A stretch of DNA of 64,000 nucleotides from Loxodes magnus (Eukaryota; Ciliophora; Karyorelictea; Loxodida; Loxodidae). Both the position numbers and the translations under genes were made by a program. The stretch lies in contig CAMPDV010000308.1 in assembly GCA_946699065.1 (NCBI GenBank), positions 186,001 to 250,000 of the forward strand, given 5' to 3'. The number at the start of each line of letters is the position of its first letter. Positions within the stretch are counted from its first letter, which is position 1. Of this stretch, positions 49,495 to 62,810 are shown in pieces. The notes beneath the pieces were generated by a model. The model was not told the origin of the DNA, did no database searches, and saw nothing but the letters and a program-made list of their open reading frames with translations.

Positions 49495-52400
49495 GAAAGG
49501 AAGCTTTCTTCTTCTTTAGTCACATAAAGGCTTAGAAAAGATTGAATGCAAGGGTTTATAAGTTGTTTGATAAGGATTGGATTAAGTAGTTAGAAGACGT
49601 AAGACGGTTAGATATGAATCCTACTCCAGAATAGTCTAGTTGACAAGCTTCTTAAAACTATAAGTTCAGCGTAAAAAATCTACCTTTAAATTTGTCTTCA
49701 AGCAAAGTAATAATTGGATAAGCTTTGAACTTCATAATTAGTCTAGGTCTTCGCTAGGTTAAATTTAATAAGTTTAAGGATTTTAATAATTAAGTATGCT
49801 TAAAGATCAAGAAGAAGACGTTCGTATTAGATGTTAACAAGAGATTGGTGAAGCTCTAGTCTTAAATAACTCAGTCTTAGTTTGAACATCAGAGATTGGT
49901 ATCTTGGTAATACGACACAAAAAGACTAGAGTAGCTTTATTGGGTTATAACCTGATATTTTTCTAGTCTACTCTAGTTCTTTGAGCATGGACTTCTAACT
50001 ATAAAAGCTAGATTAGCATAGCTGCAAATGCTCTGCTTGACTGATTCTATAGCTTCTCCCTGGTTTTTTATTTCCAGTACTTATGACTCTCAAAGGAATA
50101 GAGCGATAAGATTAGCTTTTCCTAACTAGGACTAGAAGTGTCAATAACTCAAAGGTTTAAAAAGGAGGAGTTACTCATTAACATCTCCTAGAATATAAAT
50201 CCAAAGGGGGATCGTATAAGGCTTTTACTTCCCAGTTTTATAGGTTCACAAGCATAAAGGGATTGTGTAGTTCCCACTAAGAGATATGAAAGGTATGGGT
50301 AGATATAGGGAAAATGGCCTAAATAATAGAGATATGAAAGAAAGCCAAAGTGACTATAGGAAGTAATTGAGATAAAATACTAAGGTAAAAGGAATAATTA
50401 GGAGTGACTTTCCAGACTTATCAGCTCTTTAACGTTAATTTTTAACCTAATTGAAGAGCAACAAGGATTTTAGCTATTTAAGCCAGAACCAAAATAAAGT
50501 AAACTACGAGTAAAGAAAGCTAAGCTTTTAGGTTTTAAGTGATTAATATAATCGCTTAAATCTTAAGCAAAGGAAAACGGGAATTCTGTATAAGACTGAA
50601 GCTATAAACTCTTGAAAATAGTAAAGTCCAGAAATACCTTAAAAGTAATTTTAAGATATCACTATGACTTGAAATATCTAGTTAATAAGTCAAAGATATA
50701 ATTTAAATCTGAGGAATAAGAAGGTTTGTTATTTTAATCTAGCTCCTAAAGACGAAGTATCTAATACATATTGGGCATTTTAAAAGAAAAATTTAATTTT
50801 ACAGTTTAAATTTTAGTTAGTTGATGCTTTTAAAAGGCTCAAATTAAAATAACTTGAACTAAAGACACACAGATTAGTTAAAGACTCAAGGTTGAGATTG
50901 ATTTAAATGATTTTGAATCTGAGAACATAGAGCTTGATTATAGAGCTGACTCCAAATCGCTTTAGTTTTATATGTTTAGATAATTTTTCTTTTGTGATCT
51001 TAGCTTTTCCACTCACTACAGTCTTCATAGTATTTAACATAGATAACTTAAAAAAAGTTGCAATCTAAACAATTAGCTTAAAAAAGTAGAATATGTAAGG
51101 ATTTATTTAGCAGCTGGTCTTTTACCTTCTGTAGTTCAGCCAAATTTCGAATGTTCACTCGACGGTTATCTAGTCTAGGAGAAGAAGATATTAGATAGTT
51201 GCTTTGTGATGGTTTTTAGTGATTCAGAAATGGAATTTACATAAAATAAGACAAACTTTTCGAGATTAGACTCTAGTCTTCTAATTACACCCATAACTAC
51301 TCAGATTCTTCATTCTCTCCCATTGATTTATTGAAAAACGATTTTAAGTTCTGAGTAATTCCAATCTCTAGAAATGATTTAAGTTGGTAAGATATAATAG
51401 GAGAATAACTTTCAGCCATTTGAGCTAATAATACTTAGTTATTCATAGACAATCAGCTACGCAAGCACCTTCAAATTTACCTATTTAAAATTAACATCTT
51501 CAGGCGAAATTTCAGCATAATTGCTAATGCCAGATGAAGATTACTTTTAAGTGACTCTATTACAACTAATGAATACTATTTTAAGTATCAACAGTACAAA
51601 AAAGTTCCTTAATCCTAGAAGCTTAGTATAACACTTTGAAATATGAAGTTGTCCAGTTACCTTCATAATTAAATATATCTTAGTTTTTGTCTAAAAAGAG
51701 GCTTTAAACTTGTAACCTCTTTGTTACCTTTTCAAATGCCTATCTATTTTCCATTTTGTAGGCTCTCATTTAGCAAACTCTAAAGTTTTGTCCATCTTGG
51801 CTTTAATTGGATCTGCTCTAAATAGAACTTACAATAAAACTACTTAACTCTTTTTTCCATTTTCATCCTCAAGGTTTTTCCTGTTAACTCCCATAAGTAA
51901 CTGTATTCAAATTCATACCTTCTAGTATCTCTATAATTTCAGAGAAATTCTAGCTTTGAACCTCATTTCTAAAACCTTATCATGTCCAGCTGAATACTAT
52001 AGCTATTCTTTGTTGCTAAGAAAAACCTAAAAACCTTCTTTATCCAAGCTAAATTATAATTAGCTCAATCTGTTATATTTGTACGCTTTTTTAAATCTGG
52101 CACAAAATGATAATCCATTCCCTTTTAACTATGTATTTATTTTGCCCTTTATGATAACTTACATTCATTTACATTACTTGCAGTAGCGATGGAATCATTT
52201 GGATTAATTAAACGCTTTTTATTTTTTTATTCTTAACTATACCGAATAAAGCCAATCAGATTGATAGCATATGTTAGCTGATGCATTTAAGTGAAGCAAG
52301 ATAATGGGAGAATTATTCAAACTAAGCGTGTGATTTGCTAACTCTATTCCTTAGAATTACCGCCTTTTTATTTTCCCGCTATAAGATAAAAATATTAGCC

Positions 52401-55400
52401 AGTATTATAAATATTAGTTTTAAGGTATTAAACTAATAAATTAAGCATGTTAGCATTTAGATTAGATTATAGAAAAACACCCCGTTGTTCTTTTACCTCT
52501 CTTCATTCTACTCTTTTAGCTAATTTTTTACTCAATTAGCCTTTGAAAAAAAGAGGCTTATGTCTGTTCTACCTTCTCATAAGCTGCTTATACTTTAGAG
52601 TGGAAAGTATTATAGGTTGCCTTCATCCTTGCAACTTACCCTTCAGACCTTATTTAAATACTTTGAGTCAAAGCTTATTAAAACTACCTTTATCATCTCT
52701 TTACTTGCAATAAGCCAAACTTACTTAAGAAAGAGGCTTTTCAGCTAATTCAAATGTTCTTAGCTATTGACTTATAGCTTAACTAGTCTTGCTTATCTAG
52801 ACATAGAGCTTAAGTAAGCTTATCCTGCTGTAACTAAGCATTAGTAGCTGAGAATTAAGGTAATATTATGCATCCTTTTGCTAGACTAGCAAAGAAATTA
52901 CTCTTTTGCTCTGAAGCATTTAAGAATAAGCACTCACCATTTGACAGTTGTAATGAATGAGATTTTTAGTTTATGAGATAAGAAGCGTAAAACAAGTATA
53001 GAAGTAAGGCTTGTACACCTCCATGGTAAGCCAATATAAGCATGACATGATATAAAAAAACCGTACTAGTTCAGTACTCTTTCCTTTCGGCCCTTATGTA
53101 AGTTCAACCTTCTAAATGCAGGAAAAAATTAAACTAGAAACAGTATAAAAATGACCAGGTAGCAGACTCAAGTTTCTTATTAAGTCGCTTAGTAAATTTA
53201 GGTTCTTGAATAGGTAATAGAGTTGGCTTTAGTTTATGAGATAGAAGAGAAGATACAATCTACTGTGGAACGGAAGCTATGTAATCTAGCCAAAGTTTAA
53301 AAAGACTTCAAGGTAACTATTTAAAGTAGCTTTTATTTGTGGTGAGTAGAATTGATTGCTTACGATAATAGAGAAATTAAGAGAAAACTCCTTTGATTTA
53401 GTAAAAAGAACTAGTAATTTCTCTCAAGAAACTTAAATGAAATCTCACGCTTTGATAGAATTTGAATTTTTACCTAGATAAAGAATCTCCAAAGACTAGA
53501 CTTACTATTTTAGAAATAGATTGGTATGCAATATGCTGATTGATATGAATCAGCTCAATAGCTTATTTTACTTATCCAAATTACTTTTATTTTTCTTTGC
53601 TTTACCTCAATAAATTTTTTAGGTTAATGTCTCAAGAATCTTAATAAGACTTCTTTATTACCATATCCAACAATAGACTGCCTTACCTTTTATATTCTCA
53701 ACTTAATTAAGACATCATAAAAAATTCGACTATATGCTTATTAAAGAGCAAAGGGTTTCATCTATATCGTTACCCTATTACTCTTCCCCTAAAATCTTCC
53801 TTTGTAGTTACTACAGATCAATTCTGCTTTACTATATAAGATAAGTCAAAAAGTTAAAGCTAGCTATGTAAACATTGCGATGTTCTGTTCTTATCTCTTA
53901 TTGTTGCTCTTTGATCTTCTAGGGGTTTTAAGTTGATAGTTGATAATTGAAATTTGCTAGCTCTTATCTAGTTTGAAGTGCTTAGGTTGCTTCTAGAATC
54001 TATAGCCTTATTTAAATACTTTGCAATGAAAAAGTGTTATAGCTTAGTTATACTCTTCGATAATCCTCCCCTCTCTACAAGCTGGTTCCAAATTAACCTC
54101 AATAATTCCTATTTTCTCTTCAACTATCCACATATCTATTAACTCCGTTCTTTAAAAGGCAAAGCTAAGAGACTATTTAAGCCTTTCTTCTCTAACTTTA
54201 CCAAATTAGCAGCTTCCTATCTAATAGGCTTAACCTTCTTGATAATTAAATAAAAGCTTCTAGTGATTTTAAGTAGCAAAATCTTTCTAAGGTTTATTAA
54301 TATACTTTGCTTGACTTTCCGTATAAAAAGCCTAGTCTCTAAGTCATTTAATTCTAGCTTTTTAACTAGAATCTACTTCAGTTTTTGGTATTTTAGGTTC
54401 TGCTGTCTTGTACCAAAAGTGAGTTTTAACGCTATATTTGCAGTTTAAATAAGAGAGCTAAATATTTTCCTCCTACAGCCGATTCTTGTTGTTCTTATTA
54501 GAGTTTTATTAGACTTTACAAGTTGTCATGTTATAAACTGCCATTTTGCGACCTTTATTACTTCATATGTCAGCATCATAAATGAATGTAAGTTCTTCTA
54601 TCTAGATTAATTGACTTGCTTCGACCTCCTTATCTTCAGTCTCTTCTAATAAGTCTTTTTAGGTTTGAATTCCCTTTCAGTAATAAGAATTTGTCCAAGA
54701 TTGGTTGAGATAATCCTACTTATAGTCTAAAGAAGGACAGTTAAATACCTTGTTTAGATATACTGAAACATATTGCTGGAGCCTTAGGGCATAAACTAAG
54801 GATCATCAAGCTAAGCCTAAAGAGAAACTTGATAAGCAAGTCAACTAGATAGCTCACAGAGTTAAGAGGGTCAGCTAAACATACATCAAGACAGTATAAG
54901 GGATAGCAAATGTAGAAGTCAGTTGGATATGAAGAGATTTATAGGGTTTGGCTTCAAATTGGAGATAACAGCTTTATAGGACCATCTTAGAGGGAGATTG
55001 CATAGTAAATGTTCATTTCGTAGCCTGGATTATAAAGAGGTTTAAGTATATTAGTTAACTGAAGCTTTAGACGTGGTTAGGTAGTTTTAGAAAGAAGATT
55101 CAACTCTTATATCAATAAGCTCAAGTAGAAATATATCTTCTTTCAGTTAGAGAGTCTAAAGTCACCTATGGCTTTCAGATAAGCAACGGATAAAATTTTA
55201 GAGGAATTGACTCCAAAGGAAATGGATAAGGATAAAGTTTCAATTATAGGTTGGAAATAGAAAAACTGATAAAAGGAATGCCTCACAAGTTTCATTTCAG
55301 TGACACAATAATGAATTATAAAGCTAAGGAGATGTAAGCAACGGTTAGAAGCAGATATATGAGTCTTTTAGGCTTCTGCTGTCTATAACTACTCTAGAAA

Positions 55401-56800
55401 GACATACTACGACCTAAAAAGTTACTTATCTAACTAATCCTCCAAGAGGCTCATAATCCACTTGCTTAGATATGAAATGAATCTCCTAGATTTTAACAAA
55501 GTTGAAGTTCCAGCTACAAATTAGAAGTATAAGTAGCATGACTAAAGTTGGAAGCGTTTAGAGTAATATAGCAAAAAATCTAAAGTTGATGTTTCAATTA
55601 GTGTATCTCAATAAATCAGTTAAATAAGCCATTGATTAGTTATAAAGGTTGGAAATATAAGCAAGGTAAATAGGGAAATTATCTAACATAGGCGTTATAT
55701 AAGAACTTAAATTTAAAAGCTAAGCTTCTAACCACATAGCGAAGATAATTTTTTTAAATTTTTTAATCTGAAAACGAGAAGAGACTCAGTCAAGACGATT
55801 AAGAGATCTGATTATTTGTCTACTTGACTTTTCTTATTTGATTCAAACTTTCTAGGAGATTTTTGGCTAATCACGTTTACCTAATTAAGTAATTAAGCGT
55901 GCCAATAAATTTTCCTGCTTAACTAGCAAAGAAATTTTAAGCAGGATACTTCTTTTCTTTTTATTGACTTTTTTGCTTCTAGTTCTGCATAAATCTTGGA
56001 TTCCTCATTCCTCCATCTTTGATATTGTTATTTAATTACCTTTTAAATGCATAAATTAGCTTCATACCTTTGCTTGCTCTTCATCAAGGTTTGACTTTAA
56101 AAAATTGGATTTAATTTATAATCTTTCAGTTATACGAGACATTAAGCTTATTGGCTTTCTTCTATTGATTTCACAATCGCTGAGCTTAGATTTAGCCTTG
56201 AGATTTATTACTTTCGAACGTCTAGACCACATATTTTGGTTTGCCTATGAATAGTTAAATTTCTGTCTTAAGCACTCTTCATTTATACTCTCTTTACTTG
56301 TTTAAGAACTAGCCTCCTTATGAAATACTATCTAGAAGTGAATTATAATTGAAACTTGATTAACCAGTTAAAAGGGGACAAAACTAATGAATATCAGCCA
56401 CTAAAATCAGTTATAAAGGAAAGTTTAAGCCTAGCAATTATGAGGTACTTTGTGTGAGTATATGAAGAAACAAGAAAAGCTACCAAACTTATCCTTAAAG
56501 GAAAAGAGTGAGATATTTCTAAAGAGTAATAATCTCTCTTTGTAATTTTTTAGTAGATCAGAAGTTATCTGTTTGCTTGGTCATTTTTTGATGTAGTTGT
56601 AAGTAAGCAGCAGTTATAATCTCTTGCTTATAAAACGCCTTTAAATTTCTACTCTCAAATAATATTTTTCCTTGCCATTTTGTACCTTAAAGAGTTCAAA
56701 AGATTAAAGCAGATTTTTGGCTTAAGGTATGATGACTTTATTTATGCTTAATCATCATTTTATTATCCTCTATCATAACTCAGCATCATCAATGAAAACC
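49495..56800 (+). other. Long coding-like block, one or more large genes, frames unresolved
   Basis: About 7 kb of less AT-rich DNA reads protein-like on the plus strand almost throughout. Examples are 'LPLNLSSSKVIIGQALNFI' (one frame, near 49680), 'SLDGYLVQEKKILDSCFVMV' (second frame, near 51150) and 'QATDKILEELTPKEMDKDK' (third frame, near 55190). The frame that looks best changes along the block, so introns or several genes are likely. Hydrophobic runs in 53.9-54.6 kb suggest membrane segments. With no reliable stop codon I cannot separate real frames from shadows, and I name no product. Confidence 0.35.
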
Positions 56801-56849
56801 GTTAAGCAAATATAAGCTTATCATTAACCTCCTTCACTATCTATTTTAT

Positions 56850-59084
56850 ATGTCCTATCATTATCTTCTTAGGTTATGTATTATAACATTCATTTCTGCT
56901 GTCTCATTTAATTCAGACCATTTAAAAAGTTCTCAATTCCAAGATGACTTAAATTTCTCAACTGGTAAAAAAAGTTTGTCCCATTTTCTTCATATATCAC
57001 ATCGATCTAGTTTAACCAAATCTATCTTTATCTTTATCTTATCCTTCTTAAAGCCAATAGCCTATAATAGAATTTTACATGCATTGTATGATAAATACTG
57101 CGAGCTATCACTTTATTTAAAAGCTGGTAAAGTTTCCAATCTAATACTTGCAACTTAGTCGAATTTAAAATATCTAAATGTCTTTATGATTCTAAGCTTA
57201 TAACTTATGCCACTAATATTCATACTAAGACATATTATTTAAATTCCCATTCGCTAAAGAAAATTCTTAATTTATTAATAATAGTGACTATTGGATTTAA
57301 TTTCAATACATATTCCTATGACTTAGAGAGCTATTTTCATATCTACTTTACCCTTTTTTAGGCTTCTAATTCGTTACCTAAAGTGCTTTTAATAGCTATG
57401 AAAAGGCTAGATTTATCCACTTGCTAATTTTGTTTCTGGATTTTGACTCTTTGATTATAAAGACTTTGGTATACCTCAGTAACCTTCCTCAGACATAACT
57501 ACCGATTACATCTAAAAAGCTTACTCGCCTAACTAATATTCATCTTTTAGGAAGATAAGAAACTAAAGGAGTATACCTAATCATTCTATACCCTCTTTGA
57601 CTAATTTTACTCTCTTAAAGATTGATCTCATAACAAGGTCTACCTAATCCTTCCATCCTAGCTATTTTAATATCATTTTCTCAGTTTGAAAATTGACACT
57701 ATGAACTGTCTATCGATACTATACCTAAGAAGTATATTAGTACTAGAATAGATCTGAGCTAGGTAATAAAGTGATTAGTTTAGCCTAGAATAGACAATCC
57801 TGTTATGAAAACCTTCTTAAGCTTGATTATGTTGAAGGATGAATGAACTAGGTAGAGACTAGTTTGCTACTCAAACTCTTCTAATACAAGGTAGGACAAG
57901 TAAAAGAGGGATTATCTTATGAGCTTCAGTTAAGCCTAGAAAAAGTCAATATAATCAGAACATTTCTTATCTTTGATCGTGCTATGAATTAGACTATTTA
58001 GATCCTAAACTCACTGAAATAAAACTGAATCATATGAACAGAATTAGTTAGGAAAAAGCAACTCAATTGCTAAGCAGAGTCAAGCTAATGAAATACAGTC
58101 ATCAGGCCTTTAAGTATTGCAGCTATTAAGAAATAAAAGTGGAATCTTTTAGGCCTTATCTAAGTTTGCTTAAATCTCATTCTAGTTTAATTACCAAAAT
58201 GTAAGAAGGTCCATAATTAAGTATCTTCAATCAAACATTTTTCTGATTATAGCTAAATGAAATGCAGTAAAGAGCAAGCAGTATGAAAGCAAGTAAGGAG
58301 GTTATCTGAATAAAGTAGGAAAAAACAGCGAAATACAAAGATCTAATATGACGAGTGATATAACAAGCTTCTCAAAAAGGATAAAGAAGATAATATCTTT
58401 AACTGAAGGATTATGAAAGATATGATTCCATTTATGATTCTCCTATTCATTACATTCTTTGGGTTCTGTACTAAATACATTATTATCAAGAACGAAGACG
58501 ATTAAGGTAGCCTATCTATGATGAGTGATTTTGGACTTTACTACAGATTAATTTTCGGTGATTTTGGATTAGTAGAAACCTTTTAAGATGGAGACAGTAA
58601 ACTTTCCCAGCTATGGATTATGTTCGTTATCAGTTCACTTTTCATTTCTTTGACTATGACGAATTTATTTATTGTGAATTTATCAAGTAAAAATGAATAA
58701 GTAATACTAGATTAAAATATCTTCAGCTTAAGAAGTTAAAATAGCAAAGCAAAAATTATAAAACCTAAAATTCAAAGGCAAAATAAGGATAATCTATCTA
58801 GTTCCATTCGATAAATTATGTAACAAAAAAGAATTAAGTGGACCAAAGGTAATGCTAGAGCATTCATTTTTCCTATAAGTCTGAAACTTAACTTATTACA
58901 AACATCTTCAATCACTAGACAAAATAATTTACTCAATCGCTACACAATTACATTGTTGGAGTTAAAATCAGAGTAGTAAAAAAAGTTAAAAAGGTAAACA
59001 GACAAATTAAAGACAAATGAAGACTTCTAAAATCATTAAGATAGAATCATTACTATGGATAGAGTTTTAGTAAGTGAAAATTGA
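56850..59084 (+). CDS. Ion-channel-like membrane protein (ion-transport/TRP-PKD type C-terminus)
   Basis: One frame runs from ATG 56850 to TGA 59082 (744 codons). The C-terminal third is the most secure: a TM helix 'MIPFMILLFITFFGFC', a pore-like loop 'LIFGDFGLVETFQDGDSKL' and a last helix 'LWIMFVISSLFISLTMTNLF', then a basic tail. This S5-pore-S6 order is typical of ion-transport channels of the TRP/polycystin group in ciliates. Upstream there are hydrophobic stretches ('VFMILSLQLMPLIFIL', 'FISTLPFFRLLIRYL') but no clear S1-S4 set, so parts of the N-terminal frame may be wrong. About eleven Trp are TGA. Three TGAs cluster at 59082-59102, a plausible strong stop. The block at 49.5-56.8 kb could be its N-terminal part. 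Confidence 0.5.
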
Positions 59085-59394
59085 AAGCAAGATATTTGAA
59101 TATGAGTAAAGCTAACAAGATTGAGCCTATTTATATTCAAACGCTATAATAAGAAATATAATTATATTTAAACCTTTAGCCTTTTATTATATACTGTTTC
59201 TCTTTATTTAATAATAAATTGCGACTTATTTATTAGCCTAAATTTTTTAATTTTCCTTACTGTTTTACGCTTTTTTTATTATATTTACATTACTTAAGAT
59301 ATTACTTATTTAAATTAACTAAAAACTGAGAATTATCATTAAGGAATTTGAAAGTTGGATTATCACTTATTTAAATTAGAAAAGGCTTGTATGA

Positions 59395-61461
59395 GTTTAA
59401 TTATATTTTTCTACTATATTAATATTTAGTAATATTTGCTAAGTATACCCTTTCTGTTATTTATTTGGTACTCTTTCTCAGAATTTGGGGTTTCTTTAGT
59501 TTTAAAGCTTTTTATCTTAAATAAAATTCTTTGGCTCATTTCTGCTTTATTGTATATTTAAATCTGCAAATTCAGGTTACTTACCTTTAATTTAAGCTGA
59601 AGATCTATCTTATTATCTAATAAAATACTACTCCTTTGCTCGGCTTCTATATCTATACTTCGTTTATTCTTTTGATTTTAACTGTAATTAAAAGCATTAT
59701 TTTAAGCAAGGAGGGTATCATTTTATTTTTACCATTCTTCAATAAAATTTTAGTTTTTTCAGGATCGTTTATATCTTGAGCTTTTTCAGAAAAAGGATAA
59801 TCTTTTTTATCCATCGAGTTTAGAAATATTTCCTATTTATTCACATTCTTTATAAGCTTTTATGGGTAAATTTTTAGCTTTGAAAATTGATCCAAAGCCT
59901 CTTTAGATTGATAATTCAACTTAACAATTTTAAACCTCATAATGACCTAAAAATCTCTGAAGAGAGTATTGAAAAGGATGTTAATAAACTCTTAGTATTT
60001 TGGATTCTTGCATTTATCTACGAAACAGGTAAAATGATTATTCTTATTTCAATACGGTTATTAAGACTTATTTTATGAGGCGTTTTACTTTTCTAAGTAT
60101 CCAACTATTATTTTTCCTAATTTCTTAGCTAGAATTTGCTTCAATACGACTTTTATTAGTTAATTTTCATTATATTTTAGTCCAGCTACTAAACTCCTCC
60201 TTGGAATATCTCTCTATTATTACTTTCCTTAATTTGCTTCTTAAGAGATTTACTTCTGCATACATCACAAGCAAACAGATCTGCTCTGCTTTATAATTCC
60301 CTAACCCCACTAACTTCTTATTTTAAATTTTCTGTTCTTCTCCTTATCTGGCTTTTATTATGGTTGCTTCTCTTTTAGAATGAGTTATAGATTAATAAAT
60401 AATAGGTTGACAATTTAAATTAAGATTAGTAATTATATAAAAATTAGGGTAATAACATACAAGTATAGGAGCAAAGAAGCACATTCTTTGATATTAAGAA
60501 ATAAAGGAATCAGCTTTACAACTTTCTCAAGAGGCAATAATATCAGTATCACTTAGTTATCGGAAAGACTCTCTGCAAAATGGGAATTTGACTCTTAGAT
60601 GACAAGTCTGATTGACCTGATAAAGGTGTTGATAAATGATTTTAATAAAAGTTTGAGAATAGAAATATAAAATATGTTAGGAAAGTAATTTGAGAAGAAA
60701 AGAAGTTATTCTATAGATAAATATGACAATTATTATAATCCCTTATATTGAAGATAGCAGAAAGCGAAAAGATGCTGAAAGCTTATTAGGTAAGAAAGGA
60801 AGTTCTATTTGAAGATAAATGAACATTGGTGCTTTAAATTTAAAATATTAGACCTGAAAATGATTAATAGTTTTATTATGAGAAGATTAATCTAAAATAC
60901 TTTAAGAAAGTTTTATTCCACTTGAAACTAACGAATAATGACATCTTACTAGTAAAAAATATCTGAGTATAGAAGAAATAGCTTCATTATAGATTAATAC
61001 GCTGGGTTAGGAAATTTATTTGCGAAAGAGATGAATAGGAGATTAAATCAATTGAAGCTTTTCTAAGCAAGGAGTTTCTTGCTTTCTTGAATATATAAGG
61101 TGGTTACTCTGTTTTTTAGTAATTGTGCAACACAAAAAATCCAGTTAAGGTTAAAATATTATTTTCCCAATATTTGTTGAAAAGAAACTTGGTTCCTTAA
61201 CTTGAGAACATTTAAGCTACTATTAAGAATAAAAATATAGTAATTGAAGTAAAAAGCTATCTTTCAAACTAGAGTCTGTAGATAGAGATATCAAATATTT
61301 TTATAGGAATGAGCAGATGAAAAATTCTAAACCAACTGAGGACCAAAAAGATAGAAATCACCAAAAATTAGTTATAAGCAACAGATGCCAATAGAAAAAG
61401 ACCAAATTCAGAGAATTAAAAATCAAAAAAATTCATAATTGGTTTGTGCTAGAGAAGCTGA
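59395..61461 (+). CDS. Multi-pass membrane protein with basic C-terminal half, unidentified
   Basis: A frame bounded by TGA at 59392 and TGA at 61459 has many hydrophobic segments in its first 350 codons ('FVYSFDFNC', 'IVYILSFFRKRIIFFI', 'LLVFWILAFIYETG'). A soluble, Lys/Glu/Asn-rich half follows ('IAESEKMLKAYQVRKEVLFE', 'VRKFICERDEQEIKSIEAFL', 'IEVKSYLSNQSLQIEIS') and ends 'LCQRS'. No start ATG could be fixed. Another good-looking frame continues from 61446 to about 62250, so the gene may extend through an intron. No family recognised. Confidence 0.45.
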
Positions 61462-62810
61462 ACAATATTAAAGGAATTGAGTATAAAAGCAAGGGTTGTA
61501 AGTATAAAAATTCCACTTTCTCTAGAAATAGATTAAATAGAGAAAATATATACCTTAGCTATGCAGGCAGTTTAAGAAAGTTCATGTGCTTTTATACAAA
61601 ATATAAATTTAAGAAATATTTAAAAGGATTTATTATAAACATAACAGTTTAGTTAATTTTACTCTTAAAGTGGGCTAAATAATTAAAAAAATTAATGTAT
61701 AAATTGATTTTATAAATGATTATGCAAATATGAAAAAATATCTAAATTTAAGTGCATCAGGAAGAAATCTAATTAGAAAGCAAATAAATCTGTCAGAAGC
61801 AAGAAAGAAGCTCTTAACGAAAAAGTGGATATATGGTTGTTGTAGTAGAAGGAAAAAATTAATTAAAGCAGTTAAACTATGATTTATCTAGAAAAGCTAG
61901 AATAACAATCTTTTGGATATTAGTGGATTAAAAAATTAAAACATAAAAGGCCAAGAAAGTACTTAAAAGTGATTAAGTATTTTTCAACGCAATTCTGAAA
62001 ATCACAAAAAAGAAAAAGTAAGAGTTATAAGTATTTAGTTGGCTTGCTAATCTTAATAATAATTAGAATGGCATGACTAAAAGAGAAAAGTAAAGGATAC
62101 TTACTCTATCTTAAAAACAGTAACTAATAAGTTCAAAGCCACCTATTAGATTATAATTTTAAGTTATGAATTTCTTTCTTGAGATTATTATTTATGAATT
62201 TGCTTAAATCCTAACTGCTATGAAAATAAAAAGCTTTGCATATAAGTTCTGTCTTTGAAGTGCTTTTTAAAATTACTTCTGTTATCTATTCATTAATAAT
62301 AGCTTAATGAGCTATATTAAAACTGTTAGTGCAAACAATTATTGAATTCTCTTAGAATTATAAATTTAAGTATATGAAGTTAGTATTTGATCTTAAGCAA
62401 ATTAGTAATTTATTGATGTAATATATCTAAATACTTACCCTCTTTAATAATTCTTAATCACTTATAATTGTTCTGAATCGCTTTCTTTTATCCTCTAATT
62501 TTTAAAAAGTTCCAAGCTATCTCAGCTCGATTTTCAAATTTTACTTTAAATCCCCACACATTCAATCTGCTTACTTTTATTAGGTAGCATATTGTTGGGA
62601 TTTTAAACTAGTTTTGTAGCTTTTTTCATTGATTAGTCTCTTATTTTCCGAAAACTTTATATGTAAACAATTATTTAATACCTTCAGCTTTTATGATGAT
62701 TAGTTAATGATAAGCGCACCTGCTAATTTAAAGGAAGACATATTTAAATCCTTAGTTTAATTTAATTCGGTTTAAAAGGCTTTAAAGACATTTTATTTAT
62801 AATTTCCACT
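61462..62810. other. Possible 3' exon, then intergenic DNA
   Basis: To about 62250 one frame still looks coding ('NNIKGIEYKSKGCKYKNSTF', later 'LNYDLSRKARITIFWIL'). From 62250 to 62810 the DNA is AT-rich and presumably includes the promoter of the WD40 gene; no element is identified. Confidence 0.35.
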
